A stretch of DNA of 64,000 nt from contig SMSO01000032.1 in NCBI GenBank assembly GCA_004764695.1, positions 2,878,501 through 2,942,500 of the forward strand, in the 5' to 3' direction. A program made the translations under genes and the position numbers. Origin of the DNA: Schizochytrium sp. TIO01 (Eukaryota > Sar > Bigyra > Thraustochytrida > Thraustochytriidae). Under the pieces are notes generated by a model. The model was not told the DNA's origin, did no database searches, and was given only the letters and a program-made list of their open reading frames with translations. Below, piece by piece: positions 20,233 through 32,464 of this stretch. Each line of letters begins with the position of its first letter. Position 1 is the first letter of the stretch.

Positions 20233-21570
20233 ATGCGTATGAGACATACGGGCCTGGGTGAGCCGGACCAACGGGATAACGAACTTTCGGGAAAGTATTC
20301 TTCGGAAGAAGTTTTCTTGGATCTCGTGGATGAGGCGCGAGGGTTTCCGCGAAGGAGTGAACAGGGCGACGCAACTCACAAGAGACTGCAGCTTGATAGA
20401 GAACGTAGATCCCTGCAGAGCCTAAAGCTCTTTAGAGTGCAGGTAATCGCGGTGATTGTGACAGTGATCCTTGTGCTTGGAGCTCTACTCACATTAAGAA
20501 GCACAGTCACAAGAACGGAAGACGATGGCGAAGACCCGCTGCAATGGGCTGTTGCGCAAATTCTTAGCAGACCTGTGACAAAAGAACCTGCTTACAAGTC
20601 AAAGGCCGTTCTGCAACCATTTTTGGATATCATTGAGGAGAGTTGGCCAGAGGAGAACTCACACAGGGTACGATTCTTGCCTGAAGAAAGACGTGGTCAT
20701 GAAGGATTTCGCATCTCCCACATTCCTAAAACAGCAATCACCGCATTTGAGTCTGAGGCAAAGAAACAGATTAAGGTTAACGAAACCATGGACTGGCACG
20801 AGGATTGCTTGACAACATCTAAACATCCAACATACTCCAGCTCAGAAGATTATGTATTGATGTTTTTCCGCGAACCACATGCTCATGTTTTATCGCAGTA
20901 CTTCCAGTGTGACTACGGTTGGAGTGGCCTGGAGGGCCCGGAGTACGATGACTTTCCTCGAGTTCTCCCGCATAGGCAACTTGCCAAGGCTGAAGGGCTC
21001 CTTGCACGAGCAAAGGAGACAGGAAGGCCCTCGGATTATCTGAATAGACGATACAGAGACAAGTATGTGAAAACTATGAACAATATGGACAATTGGCTGG
21101 ACCATTTTCTCACTAATTGGACCCTTGAAAAAGGCGGTTTTGCTTGCTATGACCCACGCGACATGCAAACTCGTGCGCTGGTTTGCAATGGAGTGTGGGA
21201 TGCCTTGCACCTCATTCTGGAGGAGAGTTTGTTGAACCCCAATCTTCAGCTAGCAATTAATCGCATGAAATCTCTATGGCACGTTGGTATCTCAGAGTTA
21301 TTTCATGAATCTGTTTGCATATGGGAGTATCAGTACCATGGCCAGTTGCCTAATTACTGTAACTGTGCACTTGGTTTAGAGCGTCCTCTTATCCCTGCGG
21401 TTAACCATAATGTGCCTCGCCATAGTGTATCAGATGTTTCATCGGAGACATTGGCAAAGATCAATGGGTTTACGCAGAAAGACCATGTCCTTTATGAGGA
21501 AGCTATTCGGGAGTTTGTCTTGCGTCTGCGTGAGGTTGAGAGGACAACGAAAACAAAAATATTATGCTAA
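20233..21570 (+). CDS. Type II membrane sulfotransferase-like protein with altered PAPS-binding loop
   Basis: The 445-residue protein has a charged cytoplasmic tail of about 65 residues, one membrane anchor near 66-88 (VIAVIVTVILVLGALLTL), a short stem and a lumenal domain from about 150. This is the plan of Golgi carbohydrate sulfotransferases. The 5'-phosphosulfate loop position reads HIPKTAITAF (about 163-172). Its paralogue at 28.4 kb has HIAKTAGSTF, so the usual Gly is Ile here and the Ser/Thr pattern is changed. The 3'-phosphate element FFREPHAHVLSQYF is kept. The C-terminal half shares many Cys, Trp and Arg positions with the paralogue (FHESVCIWEYQY, YCNCALG), suggesting conserved disulfides. 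It may be active with a variant loop or a catalytically dead copy. Substrate unknown. Confidence 0.75.
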   Translation: MRMRHTGLGEPDQRDNELSGKYSSEEVFLDLVDEARGFPRRSEQGDATHKRLQLDRERRSLQSLKLFRVQVIAVIVTVILVLGALLTLRSTVTRTEDDGEDPLQWAVAQILSRPVTKEPAYKSKAVLQPFLDIIEESWPEENSHRVRFLPEERRGHEGFRISHIPKTAITAFESEAKKQIKVNETMDWHEDCLTTSKHPTYSSSEDYVLMFFREPHAHVLSQYFQCDYGWSGLEGPEYDDFPRVLPHRQLAKAEGLLARAKETGRPSDYLNRRYRDKYVKTMNNMDNWLDHFLTNWTLEKGGFACYDPRDMQTRALVCNGVWDALHLILEESLLNPNLQLAINRMKSLWHVGISELFHESVCIWEYQYHGQLPNYCNCALGLERPLIPAVNHNVPRHSVSDVSSETLAKINGFTQKDHVLYEEAIREFVLRLREVERTTKTKILC

Positions 21571-24261
21571 GTTTGAAGCTTTCTCTTTAGGCTTACGACC
21601 TTATTCATATTGCTCAAAATGCGGACATGCATGTCCAATGTGCATTTGTATGTCATAAAGGGCTATTTCAAGACTAGAAATATCAAAAAGGGCGATTATT
21701 GTGATCGAATATGTCTATTTTTAGCAAAAATAAATAAAATTACAGGTAGAGTTCTTCATATTTGATAAATCTGATTTACGTTTGATCCGAACTATGCATA
21801 TTGGCTTCCAACCTTTGACAGGATAGTACGCGGCTGTCCGGTGCAATAAATGCTTTTTCCGAGGCTGTAGTTTTCTCGATTCTACTATTCAATTTTTTTT
21901 TAGCAATAATTACAGAATTTGAAATACTAGATCATGCGATTGGAAATGTGCCACTATACAAATCTAATCCTTTGCGCTTGTATATATCAATATCAAATTC
22001 GCAAGAGTTGTTCAAGAATTAGTTGACACTCATTACTCAAAGTCAAGGACCTTTTTGAGTTAAGTGCAACATTGCTACTTAATGGCAAGGTTATGAGAAG
22101 TAGGTATAATTGATCACATTGTTACCTCAGGGTAGAATGAACACAGAAATATATCATTTCTATTTGTTCGTCAATCGTCTTGCAATGTAGTTTTAAGGCC
22201 TCTGCTTGTATAATTGCTTTCCGAGGAGATGATAAGAAACGGTTAGTTTCTGCAAGCGGAACGGGAACTATCCCTTTGGCTTTCTCTTTAGGCTACGCGA
22301 GAGGTTACCCTAGCAACGATTCAACCTTTATAAAAGAATATCTAAGCAGAGCTTATCAATCAGAATATGAGCGAATTCATTAAACAAAAGTAAAGTTTTT
22401 GCGGATCAATTTTCTGGATTCAGGCTACTTCTGCTAGTAAACACTAACACCAGTAGAGCATTACGTTAGTAGGATGTTATGAACTCAGAAAGGCGCGCGC
22501 TGATTTGACTATCCCAGTCAAATGCGAAAAGAAAGTATTCACTCTCTGTGTAGCGGTGTAAAATTAGACAAGGCAATTATAAGGTCTTCTTAGCGGTGGT
22601 CTCAGATTTCATTATATAATTCTGCGCGGAGCAATACTCAACAATGGGAGGATATTTAGAATTATACACGTCACCCGTAGAAATAAAGCCTGTAAACTTC
22701 AGAGTTGAAAATAAATGTTATTTCTATATGTTATTTCTGCATAGTATTAGTAGATAGTAGTTTCATACCTTGCAATTAAAACTTGAAAGCTACGATGCAC
22801 ACTTGCAAACCTTTAGTGGCATCTGCAAGGTCATGGGTGAGTATTTTTCAATTTGTGCATACCAAATGGTAAATAATAAAATACGTTTGATGTGGACTTG
22901 TACATGCTAGCTAGCGCCTTTTATATTTTTGTTCTCATCCTTCAAGTTAAGTGCTCGCGCACCCTCCCCCCAAAAATAAATAAATAATAATTAAACTCTA
23001 AGAAATGGAGGTACTCTACTTTGCCACTCCCATGGCGAGCTTGATGAGCACGAATACGGAAATTAAGAATTGCAGACCATTTCCTTTTCTTTTCCTTCAA
23101 AAAAGAAGTCATATGCTGCATGTTGAAGCAGGCATTGCAGATTGTGTGTATCGAGTTTTCACTCTCTCAGTGAATGCTGGTCCTTAGGTATGTGCTGGCA
23201 TACAAATCGATCTCGGTCATTCTATATGAGAGTGTTTTAGAATTTGATTTAAGGGATTCGTCGACCAATCCAGTATTGTGCATGGATGGGTGGGTGCTTT
23301 GTGTTCTTAGCACTAACCTCCGTAGATAGGTATTAGAAATAGCACTTGCGAAACCATCGCACCGAGAAACGGGGATGGAGTAGATAGTACTCAGGAAGAC
23401 ACTCCTTTTGCACGCTCGCTCGTGAGCCCCTACGGTCGTTCTGGTCCCTGTAAAAATCCAGGTTTCGAAAAATAAATAACTAAACAAATACTAACTCGCT
23501 CTAGTTCATCACAGACAACACAATTACCTTGGCGAGCCGGCAGCAAACATCACGAACAGCGCAAACGCTCTGCTAACAGACACTGGAATCCCTCAATCAA
23601 CCAAGCTCCCTCGGGGGAAAGCAGTGCATATTTAGTACGCGACAAACCAGGCCAGCGCTGCGACATTATATCTTGAAGGCCAAATCCGCACTCGGTTTCT
23701 TGAACGGCGTGCAATCAAAATCGTCTTTTAGGTTTCTTGGCTTGATCAAGATTTGCAATTTAATTTCCCAACGATCGCTCGCTTTGCGCAAAGAAATCAA
23801 TCTTTACAGAAGTATCATCACTTCTGAGGTGGGAAACAAACACTTTTCAACTAAAACATTTTTTCTTTTTCTGTTTAAACCTAAAAACTAAAAAGACTGA
23901 AAAAATAATTAAGAAAATAATAATATAATATATAGCAATATATAGCAATATAATAAAAAATAGTTTTATACCAATCATTATATACGATGGGAGAAGCGCG
24001 TTAAATTAAAAAGACCCCCGTGAACTGGAACTGGAAGCTCAGTAGAAGTGAAGACTAAGGTTGGATAGGAAGAACCTGGGTAGGAGTGGTCCCTGTCAGA
24101 AAGCTCTGTGCTTATTCCTGAGTACTTTAAAGAGGGTTTGAGTGACCAGCCACAATTCGAAAAGGTAGTTTGCCCAACACAAATCGATAAATCACGCACC
24201 CAGAACCCTCAAGCTCGAACGATGGACGCATTCATTTGAGGCACTGCACTCGTCCAAGTGT

Positions 24262-24283
24262 GCAAGCAAGCAAGCAAGCAAGC
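24262..24283. repeat. (CAAG)n microsatellite
   Basis: Five copies of CAAG. The same tetramer recurs at 35.48 kb and 53.56 kb. Confidence 0.8.
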
Positions 24284-26697
24284 TTTTCAGAAACAAGGTT
24301 CATAAGCGCCTCGCCAATAAGCTGATATTCCAGTCGCTTGGTTTTTTGAGGAGACCGGTCGATAGTGAGGAGGTGAGTACAATCATTTACACTATTTGCA
24401 GCTAGAATGAGCAGAAGCAAAAAAGGATGGACGGAGATTCTGTTTATTTATGAGATCATGCCCATGTGAAAAATTAGGTTTCAACGTAACACCTACTACC
24501 TTCGCATGTACTGTGAAGTAAATTTTCGCTTAGGGAGGGTGTATGTTTTGTGCGCGTGTGTTCGACTGCGCTTCTCCAAGTTGGATAGCATTCAAGGAAA
24601 GGCGTTGCTTCCAAAGTCCTTGTTTGCTCTTGGAATATCTGCGACGCAACTACGATAAGCAATCGGGCAGGTACTCGACGTTGCAGCTGCGTATCAAAAC
24701 TACGCCGGCACAGCGCCGTTGTGCAAGGCAAGGGTTGATGGGATTCCATAAACGTGTGAAAAATACACACCCTGAAGTACAACGAGCTAGAGTGATTTTC
24801 AGTAGGAAACACAACTGCACTGCCACATATATTTGCCGATGCTGCACTGGGTCAGAGGGTCGGAGCTCGTTCTCAAGCAACCGAAGTACCCACTCGAGCA
24901 CTTCTGGGAGACGCAGATCGGTAAAGGCTTTAATGACTTGAGCACGGGCCTCGAAAACTAATTCTGTCAATCGCTCATTCGGTCAACTTAACGCCATCAG
25001 ACAGCCGCTCGCAACTTCCTTAAACGATTGTAGCCATCGCGACTACGACTATCTACTGCAAAACACTCTTGCGCCTAGTAGGACTATTTTTCCCCTTCTA
25101 GGCTTTGAGCTAATATAAGCTTTTCATGAATTTTTAAACTCAGAAAATGATTTTGTTTAACCATTTAGGAAGAAAGTGAGACCAGCCGTTTTAATAAGAA
25201 CGAAGAAAGATGGGGGTTTGGGATTCCCAAACAAAAACATTTTTAACAAAATGGTCTTTTCCAAAGTATTTTATGATGGGTGATTAAAGATAATAATAAG
25301 GCGATCGTTCCGCTTAAAAGAAAGTGTTCTGGTCACTGATTGAACAGTTTGGACTTAGCAGCGCAGCAGATGGCTCGACCGGAGATCGATCTATGGAGGA
25401 ATTCGAAGCACCGGAGAATGGTTTCAACGGGCTTTCGGCATTGCTTGGTGCAAAACCGACAGCTTGGCAGCCACCAAACGTTAGAGGCCAGCCAAGGCTT
25501 GTCTGAATCTGGACGGACACCAAAGTGATACGAAAGGATGTGCACAAACCAAAAGCGGCTAGAGATTATTCCCCTATCTCTAGAGAATGCTTCCTGTGTT
25601 TGAAGTTCCAGGGGAGAAACCTGACAGATAGCCAACCTCTTACAGTCCACCCATGTTTTGTTGCCTTTGCGATGGCAAACGAATGCACGGCATTGCATGA
25701 CTTATCAATGCTCAAGCACGTGCTACAATGGGTGGTGTGAGCTGACCAACGTGGATATCGTTTGATCAAATTTGAAAACTAATTGCAACAAACTTACAGC
25801 CGCAAGGCAGGAAAGGCATTTGCGCACCTAAATTAGCGTATCTAGATGGTCTCTCCAACGGCCTCTTTCTTATGCAGGGCAAAGGTCTGAACCATGGTAG
25901 TATCGGACACCAGTCTGGTGTACAATTCTGCTTCGTGTAGAGGGTTAAATAGTGGCTTCGTCTTGAAGCTGCTGCGAAATGCTGATGATTCTGTTGTATT
26001 GGTGGTACACCAGGTGGTACAATTTCATTCTTAATTACGAAAGGGGCAAGGAAAACAACCCCTAGCAGCTTGGAGGTCACGACACGATATTCTTTGCACG
26101 CCTCGAACGCTGCTTGTTTTGAAGGCGCCTGTAGCATCTCGAGAGCATGCTTCTTCTCCACGCACAAGCGCTGTCTCTGTTCGCGAGCGCCACTTTGCTC
26201 ATTCGTGAAGGTCTGTACTCCTCATCGCGTAACAACATTCTTCTAAAGTACAACTAACTTTAACTTTTTTCCCCCCCGTTTTTTAAAGGTTAAAATAAAC
26301 TCTAAACACGGTTCTAACCAACCAGTACTTAGGTACTTGCTACAGGAAGTGCAAATATTCCATCTTGGCGTTTTTTAACAACTCTTGGAAGAAAACACAT
26401 GTATCTATCTTTTTATGGGACCAGTGAGAGGCTGGGCTCATATAGCGCCGCCGTCTCCGTGCCAGGCCGCCTGACCGCCGTTTGATCTCAGCGCCTAGAC
26501 AACTCTCGATTCCTGGGGCCTCCGGCCGGCCCTCGCCATTGAGCCTGGACACCAGCGAATCCACAGGCCTCTCCAAGCCCTTGCGGCTATTTGCCCAACT
26601 CCCAGCCAACTTCGACTTTTGAGTTTTACATGTTTACTTTAATTTCTTTTAACAAATGAAATTTAAAAATACAAACTCAAACTGTAAATTCATAGAT

Positions 26698-26727
26698 AGA
26701 TTGATTGATTAATTGATTGATTGATAG
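26698..26727. repeat. (GATT)n microsatellite
   Basis: About seven imperfect GATT units, the first of a cluster of different short repeats reaching to 27.6 kb. Confidence 0.75.
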
Positions 26728-27077
26728 GGCCTCCCACGGCACCTGCTAAGAGGTACATAGAGACGAACTAGAAGCCGCCAACTAACCTACAAGCGAATAG
26801 CGGCTGCTAGCGTCTACCTATTGGACTCCTAGCGGATGCTGAATGCCCATCCGTCGCGCCCATCCACGTGATCGACCTCCGCTCCGAAACACAAACGCAA
26901 TTCAATGCAACTCAATGCAATTCAATGCAATTCAAGCCAATCCAACGCAGTTCAACGTAAATTGACTCCCACCTGAGCTAACAAGCCGAGCCGCTCCTGA
27001 ACGAGGCCGACCGACTTGCTGGCCGACAGCAGCGGGACTGGATGAAAGCCAAAAAGCGAGACCTCGAAAGATAAGAT

Positions 27078-27080
<3 letters not shown>

Positions 27081-27151
<71 letters not shown>
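27081..27151. repeat. (GAAA)n microsatellite
   Basis: About 17 nearly perfect copies of AAAG/GAAA, 71 bp. Confidence 0.95.
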
Positions 27152-27152
<1 letters not shown>

Positions 27153-27384
27153 GAAAATGAGTTGATCGATATGCATGCATGGGATGCGCGAACGAACGTT
27201 TGAACGACGTGTGCTTTGGGGTAAATGAGATGACGGGTAGGAAGTTAGGTGGAAACAGTGCTTACATTCCCGCTTCTGAAGCGCTGTTGATAGGAAACTT
27301 GGGAAGAAGAAGGAAATAAATAGCAGCTACTGCTGTCATTACGCCTGAGGAATACGAATGAGAAGGGTTCTCTCTTTGCGGTAT

Positions 27385-27472
27385 TGAATGAATGAATGAA
27401 TGAATGAATGAATGAATGAATGAATGAATGAATGAATGAATGAATGAATGAATGTTTGGTTGGTTGGTTGGA
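27385..27472. repeat. (TGAA)n followed by (GGTT)n
   Basis: About 17 perfect TGAA units, running directly into four GGTT units. Confidence 0.95.
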
Positions 27473-28308
27473 GGAATAAAGCTAAGTAGGTGCACTCGAG
27501 GTGTTGAGAATGAAAGAAGGAGAGAGAGAGCCTTATTCTTGTTTGAGCTGCAAACGTTCTGTTCTCCTGCTTCTTGGCTTCTTCTTTCTTTCTTTCTTTC
27601 TTCATAAAGAAGTGCTCTGCCACTCCCACCCCCATCGTATTTTCTTTTTCTTTTTTTTTTTTGTTTTTTTTTTAACACTCATCATCGTGGGAAAAAAGAA
27701 TCAAAACCTCTCTTATCTGGTCATAAGTTTTTTTACCATGATTATAATATTAGGTTAGAGTAAGAATGATCATGATGCTATTCAAAATATCATTTTAAAA
27801 TAAATTTAACATTGATAAATATATATATACATATTTTTAATCAACAGTAATTATAGCAGTACTATTGCGGACAACAGCTTCGTGGCTATCGATTGATTGA
27901 TATATCACAATTGGAGGAGAGACTTTCAGACGAGACGAGCGGAGCGCATGGACTTTTGTGTGGGTCGGTAGGAGTATAGGTAGGTAGTAGGTAGGAGGTG
28001 GTGATATTAGTCGTTTGTTCTGGGTTGGTCTAGACTTTGGCGATGCGTGAGGGCTTTTTAACGTTAAGGTTGCGCTTCGAAGCCTCCTCCGAATCCTTCA
28101 TTGATTCGAGTTCTCCCTTCACTTTCACTTATTTGCGGTGTTCAGTATAGGAATTCTTTAAATTGTAACAACACCGAAAGTTAGCAGTATCTATACGTTT
28201 AGTAAGCTCAGAGCCTGGATTGTTTTCTTTCAAACAAAAAATATTTTATTTTATTTTAAATTTAAAATAAAAATAAAAGTATTGGAGCTCTGGGTGGACA
28301 GTGAAAGA

Positions 28309-28318
28309 CTATATATAA
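28309..28318 (+). promoter_or_regulatory. TATA-box-like element of second sulfotransferase gene
   Basis: CTATATATAA lies about 50 bases before the ATG at 28367. The frame is open through this element, but its upstream codons begin with GTG, which supports reading this as promoter rather than coding sequence. Confidence 0.4.
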
Positions 28319-28366
28319 GTGACATCAAACAGCTATTCTGACCCGACGCGGCAAATCCATATTGAG

Positions 28367-29929
28367 ATGACAAGCGGAAAGCCCGTGCGACCTCGGGCAA
28401 TGTTGGACTCGACGAAGCCCGAGGGTAAGCAAGTAGCGGGTAAGCAGGTAGCAGAAGCACCGTCCAGGACGAAGTTCTGCCTGGCTGTTGTGGTCTGCAC
28501 GTTCTGCCTTGTAGGTGTTCTTGAAATCCTAAGGGGGAACAGCGTGTCCTGCATCAGCCGTGACTTTGCGCTATCAGGGTCGTTAGTCAACGAGCCGTAC
28601 GAATCGGTCAGCAAGCCGTGGCCAAGAACGGACGAGCGCCAAGGCAAGATCTTGGGAGGAGATGCTCCTGCAGAAAGTGATCGTGCAAGTTCATCTTCAT
28701 CGTTCCTGGCGCCGCCTGCGTCAATTGTGACCTCTGATGATCGCACCGAGGACAAGGATGACGACAAGATTGCCAATCCAAAAACACAAAAGAAGCCCAA
28801 CGAGGACGGTGCTGAGGAATCCAACAAGACGGAGACGATTGCTGGCCAGGAACAGGCAAAATCCGAAGAATTAAAGCATTCAAGTGAGGCAAATTCTCCA
28901 GTGCAGAGCGCCAAGTCTCAAGAAAAATTGCCAACAGAGAAAGAGCCTGAGCGACCTCGCTCACGACCATACGCAAGACTTTTGCCGAGCTCCCGTAGAG
29001 GTCACGAGGGATTTCGCTTTGTTCATATTGCCAAAACTGCAGGTTCTACTTTCCAAGGTTTTATTAACCGTCATGTCGAAAAGGGCGAGCAAAAGGTCTG
29101 GCGTGAAGACTGCTTGCTAGGGCATACTCGGCACTGGAAAACTTACGACCCCAAGAAAGACTACGTTGCGTCCTTTTTTAGAGAGCCCCGTGCTCATGTG
29201 CTTTCCCAGTACTTCATGTGTGAAGAAGGTTGGTACGGTATGTACGACCGTGAGTACTCCCAATTCCCGCGCCCTTTGCCCAAAGGTCGTTTGACATCCT
29301 TGCAGAAACGGTATGATATGGCGTCAAAGGGGTCTTTTTCCACCAGAATGCGGGGAAGTATCGGTTCAAAATCAAGTTCCTTAAGCGCTATCAAAAGTGA
29401 ATTGGACAGGGCATATAAGACGCAGCTCAAGGGTTTTACAAACTGGATGGACTTCTTTCTCAATGATTGGGAGGTCTACAAAGGATACTATGGGTGCTAC
29501 CATCCTCTGTCTATGCAAACTCGTGGTATGACTTGCGTTGGTGAATGGGATTATCTTCATGGGATCATTGATCCAGCATACTTGAATCCTGACGTTGATG
29601 CAGCAATCAAAAACATGCAGTCGCTCTGGTTCGTCGGAGTTGCCGAACATTTCCACGAATCTCTATGTCTCTGGGAGTATCAATACAGAGGAACTCTGCC
29701 GATCTACTGCGACTGCGCTTCTGGAGCTAAGAGGCCGCCTTTTAAGAGTGATAGTCATGGAGTTGCCCATCACTCAGTCAACGATCTTTCTGAAGATCAG
29801 CTCAGAAGAATTGACGAGTTGACACGCCACGACAGAATCCTCTATAAAGAGGTGATCAAGGAGTTTATGGAGCGGCTTCACGAGGTCGAGCACACAACCG
29901 GCAAGACAATCATGTGCAACAAACCATAA
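28367..29929 (+). CDS. Type II membrane sulfotransferase-like protein, intact PAPS loop
   Basis: Starting at the first ATG (28367) this is a 520-residue protein. It has a basic cytoplasmic tail, an anchor at about 40-62 (LAVVVCTFCLVGVLEIL), and a long Ser/Glu/Lys-rich stem to about 205. The catalytic domain carries a 5'-phosphosulfate loop FVHIAKTAGSTF near 217-228 and a 3'-phosphate element FFREPRAHVLSQYF near 270. The domain then follows its paralogue at 20.2 kb throughout: GWYGMYDREY, MQTRGMTCVGEWDYLHG, FHESLCLWEYQY, YCDCASG. The stem is longer than in the paralogue. It probably transfers sulfate from PAPS to a Golgi glycan or secreted polysaccharide. The acceptor cannot be told from sequence. 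A TATA-like element sits just upstream. Confidence 0.8.
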   Translation: MTSGKPVRPRAMLDSTKPEGKQVAGKQVAEAPSRTKFCLAVVVCTFCLVGVLEILRGNSVSCISRDFALSGSLVNEPYESVSKPWPRTDERQGKILGGDAPAESDRASSSSSFLAPPASIVTSDDRTEDKDDDKIANPKTQKKPNEDGAEESNKTETIAGQEQAKSEELKHSSEANSPVQSAKSQEKLPTEKEPERPRSRPYARLLPSSRRGHEGFRFVHIAKTAGSTFQGFINRHVEKGEQKVWREDCLLGHTRHWKTYDPKKDYVASFFREPRAHVLSQYFMCEEGWYGMYDREYSQFPRPLPKGRLTSLQKRYDMASKGSFSTRMRGSIGSKSSSLSAIKSELDRAYKTQLKGFTNWMDFFLNDWEVYKGYYGCYHPLSMQTRGMTCVGEWDYLHGIIDPAYLNPDVDAAIKNMQSLWFVGVAEHFHESLCLWEYQYRGTLPIYCDCASGAKRPPFKSDSHGVAHHSVNDLSEDQLRRIDELTRHDRILYKEVIKEFMERLHEVEHTTGKTIMCNKP

Positions 29930-32464
29930 GTGAGGCTAGAGACATGACTCTATCCAAACTACAGCTAGCTGAAGACATCCTATGTCCCCTATTTCTTTGT
30001 ACTTTTGTTTTCATTGTATCCCCTTAGGCCGTTCAATTGATCTTTACTGTATTGTTATTATACTAGTTATAACTTTAGGTAGTGTGAAAGATATTCGTTG
30101 TTGTAAAGCCTATAATAGACCTTTCTCGCACATGTGTCAGCAACTAACCATTCGAAAAGTAAAAGTAAAGTTTCACTGCGCATTAGAGGAGAGGGAAAAG
30201 AAATTCGCGTAATGATTGTTAGAATCCAAGGGTTGGCATCCTCAAATCCCACTGCACTTTGTAATATTCAATTTTTGGTTTTTATTTTTGATGATGTATT
30301 ACTTCAACACCCACAGAGGAAGACAGATATGGTGGGTTTCCAAGGTCTTTTTCGTAAATCACCATCGTTATTGTTGGTTAGCCTAACCTCACCGAACTTC
30401 ATCAGCTCTGCATTTAGGGTTCGCCAGATGATGTGGCCCTACACCGGATAGGTAGAGACCACATTTCTATAAGTCTTGAATTTATAATTTTCAAACAATA
30501 TCCAAACCAGGAAGGTTCTGAGTTCGTGAGGCAATATCTTAAGAACACACAAAGATACAGGATATGACACTTTCCAGTTGTTGCATTAGCAAGATATAAG
30601 CAAGAACCATCGACACGGCTCTCCACCCCTACTGCCTAGAATATTCTCAAACAACAGTTCGAACTAACAATCAGTAGGCACCAAGCGAGATTTCGTCACA
30701 GGCCTCTGATTAAATTTGGCCAAATCTGCGGGTTCAAGAAACGGTACTCATACTCCCAAAACCAGCAACATCCTTTCGAATTGTAGTAGTACCTACTGGT
30801 TACTACCACCACCATTACTAGAATTATTATAAGGTGTTGTTAGGGTGAAAAAGTAGTTTTGTTTAGTTTTAAAAGTTTTTTAACCGTTTTCGAGGGACAA
30901 ATTAAAAGCACTAATATTAAAGCTAAAAACGTCTCCTCGATCATTAGATTGGGCAAGTGTAGCACACACAAACTCAATCTTATTTTAAAGGTGTTGGAGT
31001 AAATTTCAGTCGGCGCTTGCTTGGCTCTGCTCTCAAGAACTCTTAGTTTCTGAAAACTGCCTGAAAACAGTTGATTCGTTCGAGCAAGCAACAACTACAG
31101 AAATTGGCAGAGACTTGGCGTTCTGGTGAACTGAATGTTCATAGTTACTGATGCCGATATTTCGCCGGCAAAGTCTTAGTTTTGGCTTTTGAATGAAAAC
31201 GTAATCGATTATATTAATAGCACAATATTTCCAATGTTGTGCCCTCAAGTTTATTACTCACGTAGGGTTTACGGAGGGTTCTGAGAGTCCATTTATCGAC
31301 TCTGAAATCTGAAACGCTTCTCATTTATTCTTTAAAATCAAAGGCAGACAAAGAACTTTGAATTTGCAACCAGTCACCTTCGATTCTGGAAATTCTGGTT
31401 ACTATTTGGAATATTTTGCAGAATCTCCCATGGCTCGGTCTTACACAATAAGTCATGTGAGCTGACAACGAATTAAACTGAAGGAGACGGTGTGCTCTTG
31501 CAAAACACGTAGAACGAAAGAACGATTATCTTAGTTTTCCCTGGATTAAGTACAACCTCTCTTACACCTTTTGCACAGTTGAGGAGGTCAGTACGAAGTG
31601 CTTGCCAGCATTCACCATAGCAAGAAACGAAGTTCACATCACATTTGGGTTCGTCACTGTTGCTTTAAAAGTGACACCTTCTTCCTATCTCAATGATGCA
31701 ACCAACCAGTTTTGAATAGTATTGTTCCAATCAGCCATGACGAACATTCCTACTATCTGAAGGGAAATAGTTCAAGACTAAACCAACGGACCTTGAAACT
31801 TCATGGAACTATTGATATGATACACATGTTAGTAGTATCTGTAAGGTATGCGCTGACAGAAAGTATGAGTAACCTCTCTTCTCAAAGAAACGGAGAGGTG
31901 CTTAGTACCTGAACTTTTGCGCAAATGTTAGTAAGCCGGATCCTGTGCAGATCAGATATTGTAGAAAAATTTACGACAAAGATGTAACATAAAACAGAAT
32001 CTTCAGTAACGTGTGTCCTAAAGTCTTCTTTAAAGTGTAGTATTGCACTAGCCGCGCCAAAAGAAAGAAGGAAAAATAATAATACTTTTCACGGCCTCAA
32101 AGAAAGCTCAGGTACCCTTAAATTGACCTACCATCTCACTTATTCATATTGTTGGTGCTCTGTGTACACTCTGGGTATTGTAGAGCTCGTAGAGGGGAAC
32201 CTTGGGCTATTTAATCAGTCATTCTTGAGCGTCCTTAGCATTGCGAAATGGTGATGATGGCCTTTTATGTTCCGTGGTAAACTCCAAACGACATTACGAC
32301 TATCTCAAGGGCACTAGATGGGGATCGAAGCTTGAAGACAACTCCAGCCAGTAGATATAGGAGACTACCTCTCGCAAAGCAACAAATCCTTTTTAAATAA
32401 TTCTGTTCCTGGTAGCGTGGTTTTGTACTCGTGTCTAGCCAAGACAAGGTCTTCGTTAGCAACC
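29930..32464. other. Spacer of 2.5 kb, no gene seen
   Basis: AT-rich 3' flank of the second sulfotransferase gene and promoter side of the 7TM gene. Short frames on both strands lack ATG starts or protein-like composition. Confidence 0.5.

Larger units (their letters stand above)
21571..28308. other. 6.7-kb spacer between paralogues, with possible gene debris
   Basis: The largest gene-poor stretch in the window. Between about 23.98 and 26.23 kb several minus-strand segments have protein-like composition but no start: around 24.85-24.97 (an Ala/Leu/Glu-rich helical stretch ending RLLENELRPSDP), 25.31-25.5, and 26.03-26.22 (TFTNEQSGAREQRQ through KLLG, preceded by a TACAG acceptor-like site). 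They may be exons of an unresolved minus-strand gene or decayed coding sequence. A GC-rich island lies at 26.42-26.6 kb. Microsatellites crowd 26.7-27.6 kb. Nothing convincing at 21.6-23.9 kb. Confidence 0.35.

Noticed and set aside
24543-24941. 132-codon plus-strand frame rich in Cys and Arg
   Set aside because: Composition is that of a chance frame, and the opposite strand is more protein-like.
27081-27472. Regular repeats resembling an array
   Set aside because: These are tetranucleotide microsatellites without spacers, so not CRISPR.
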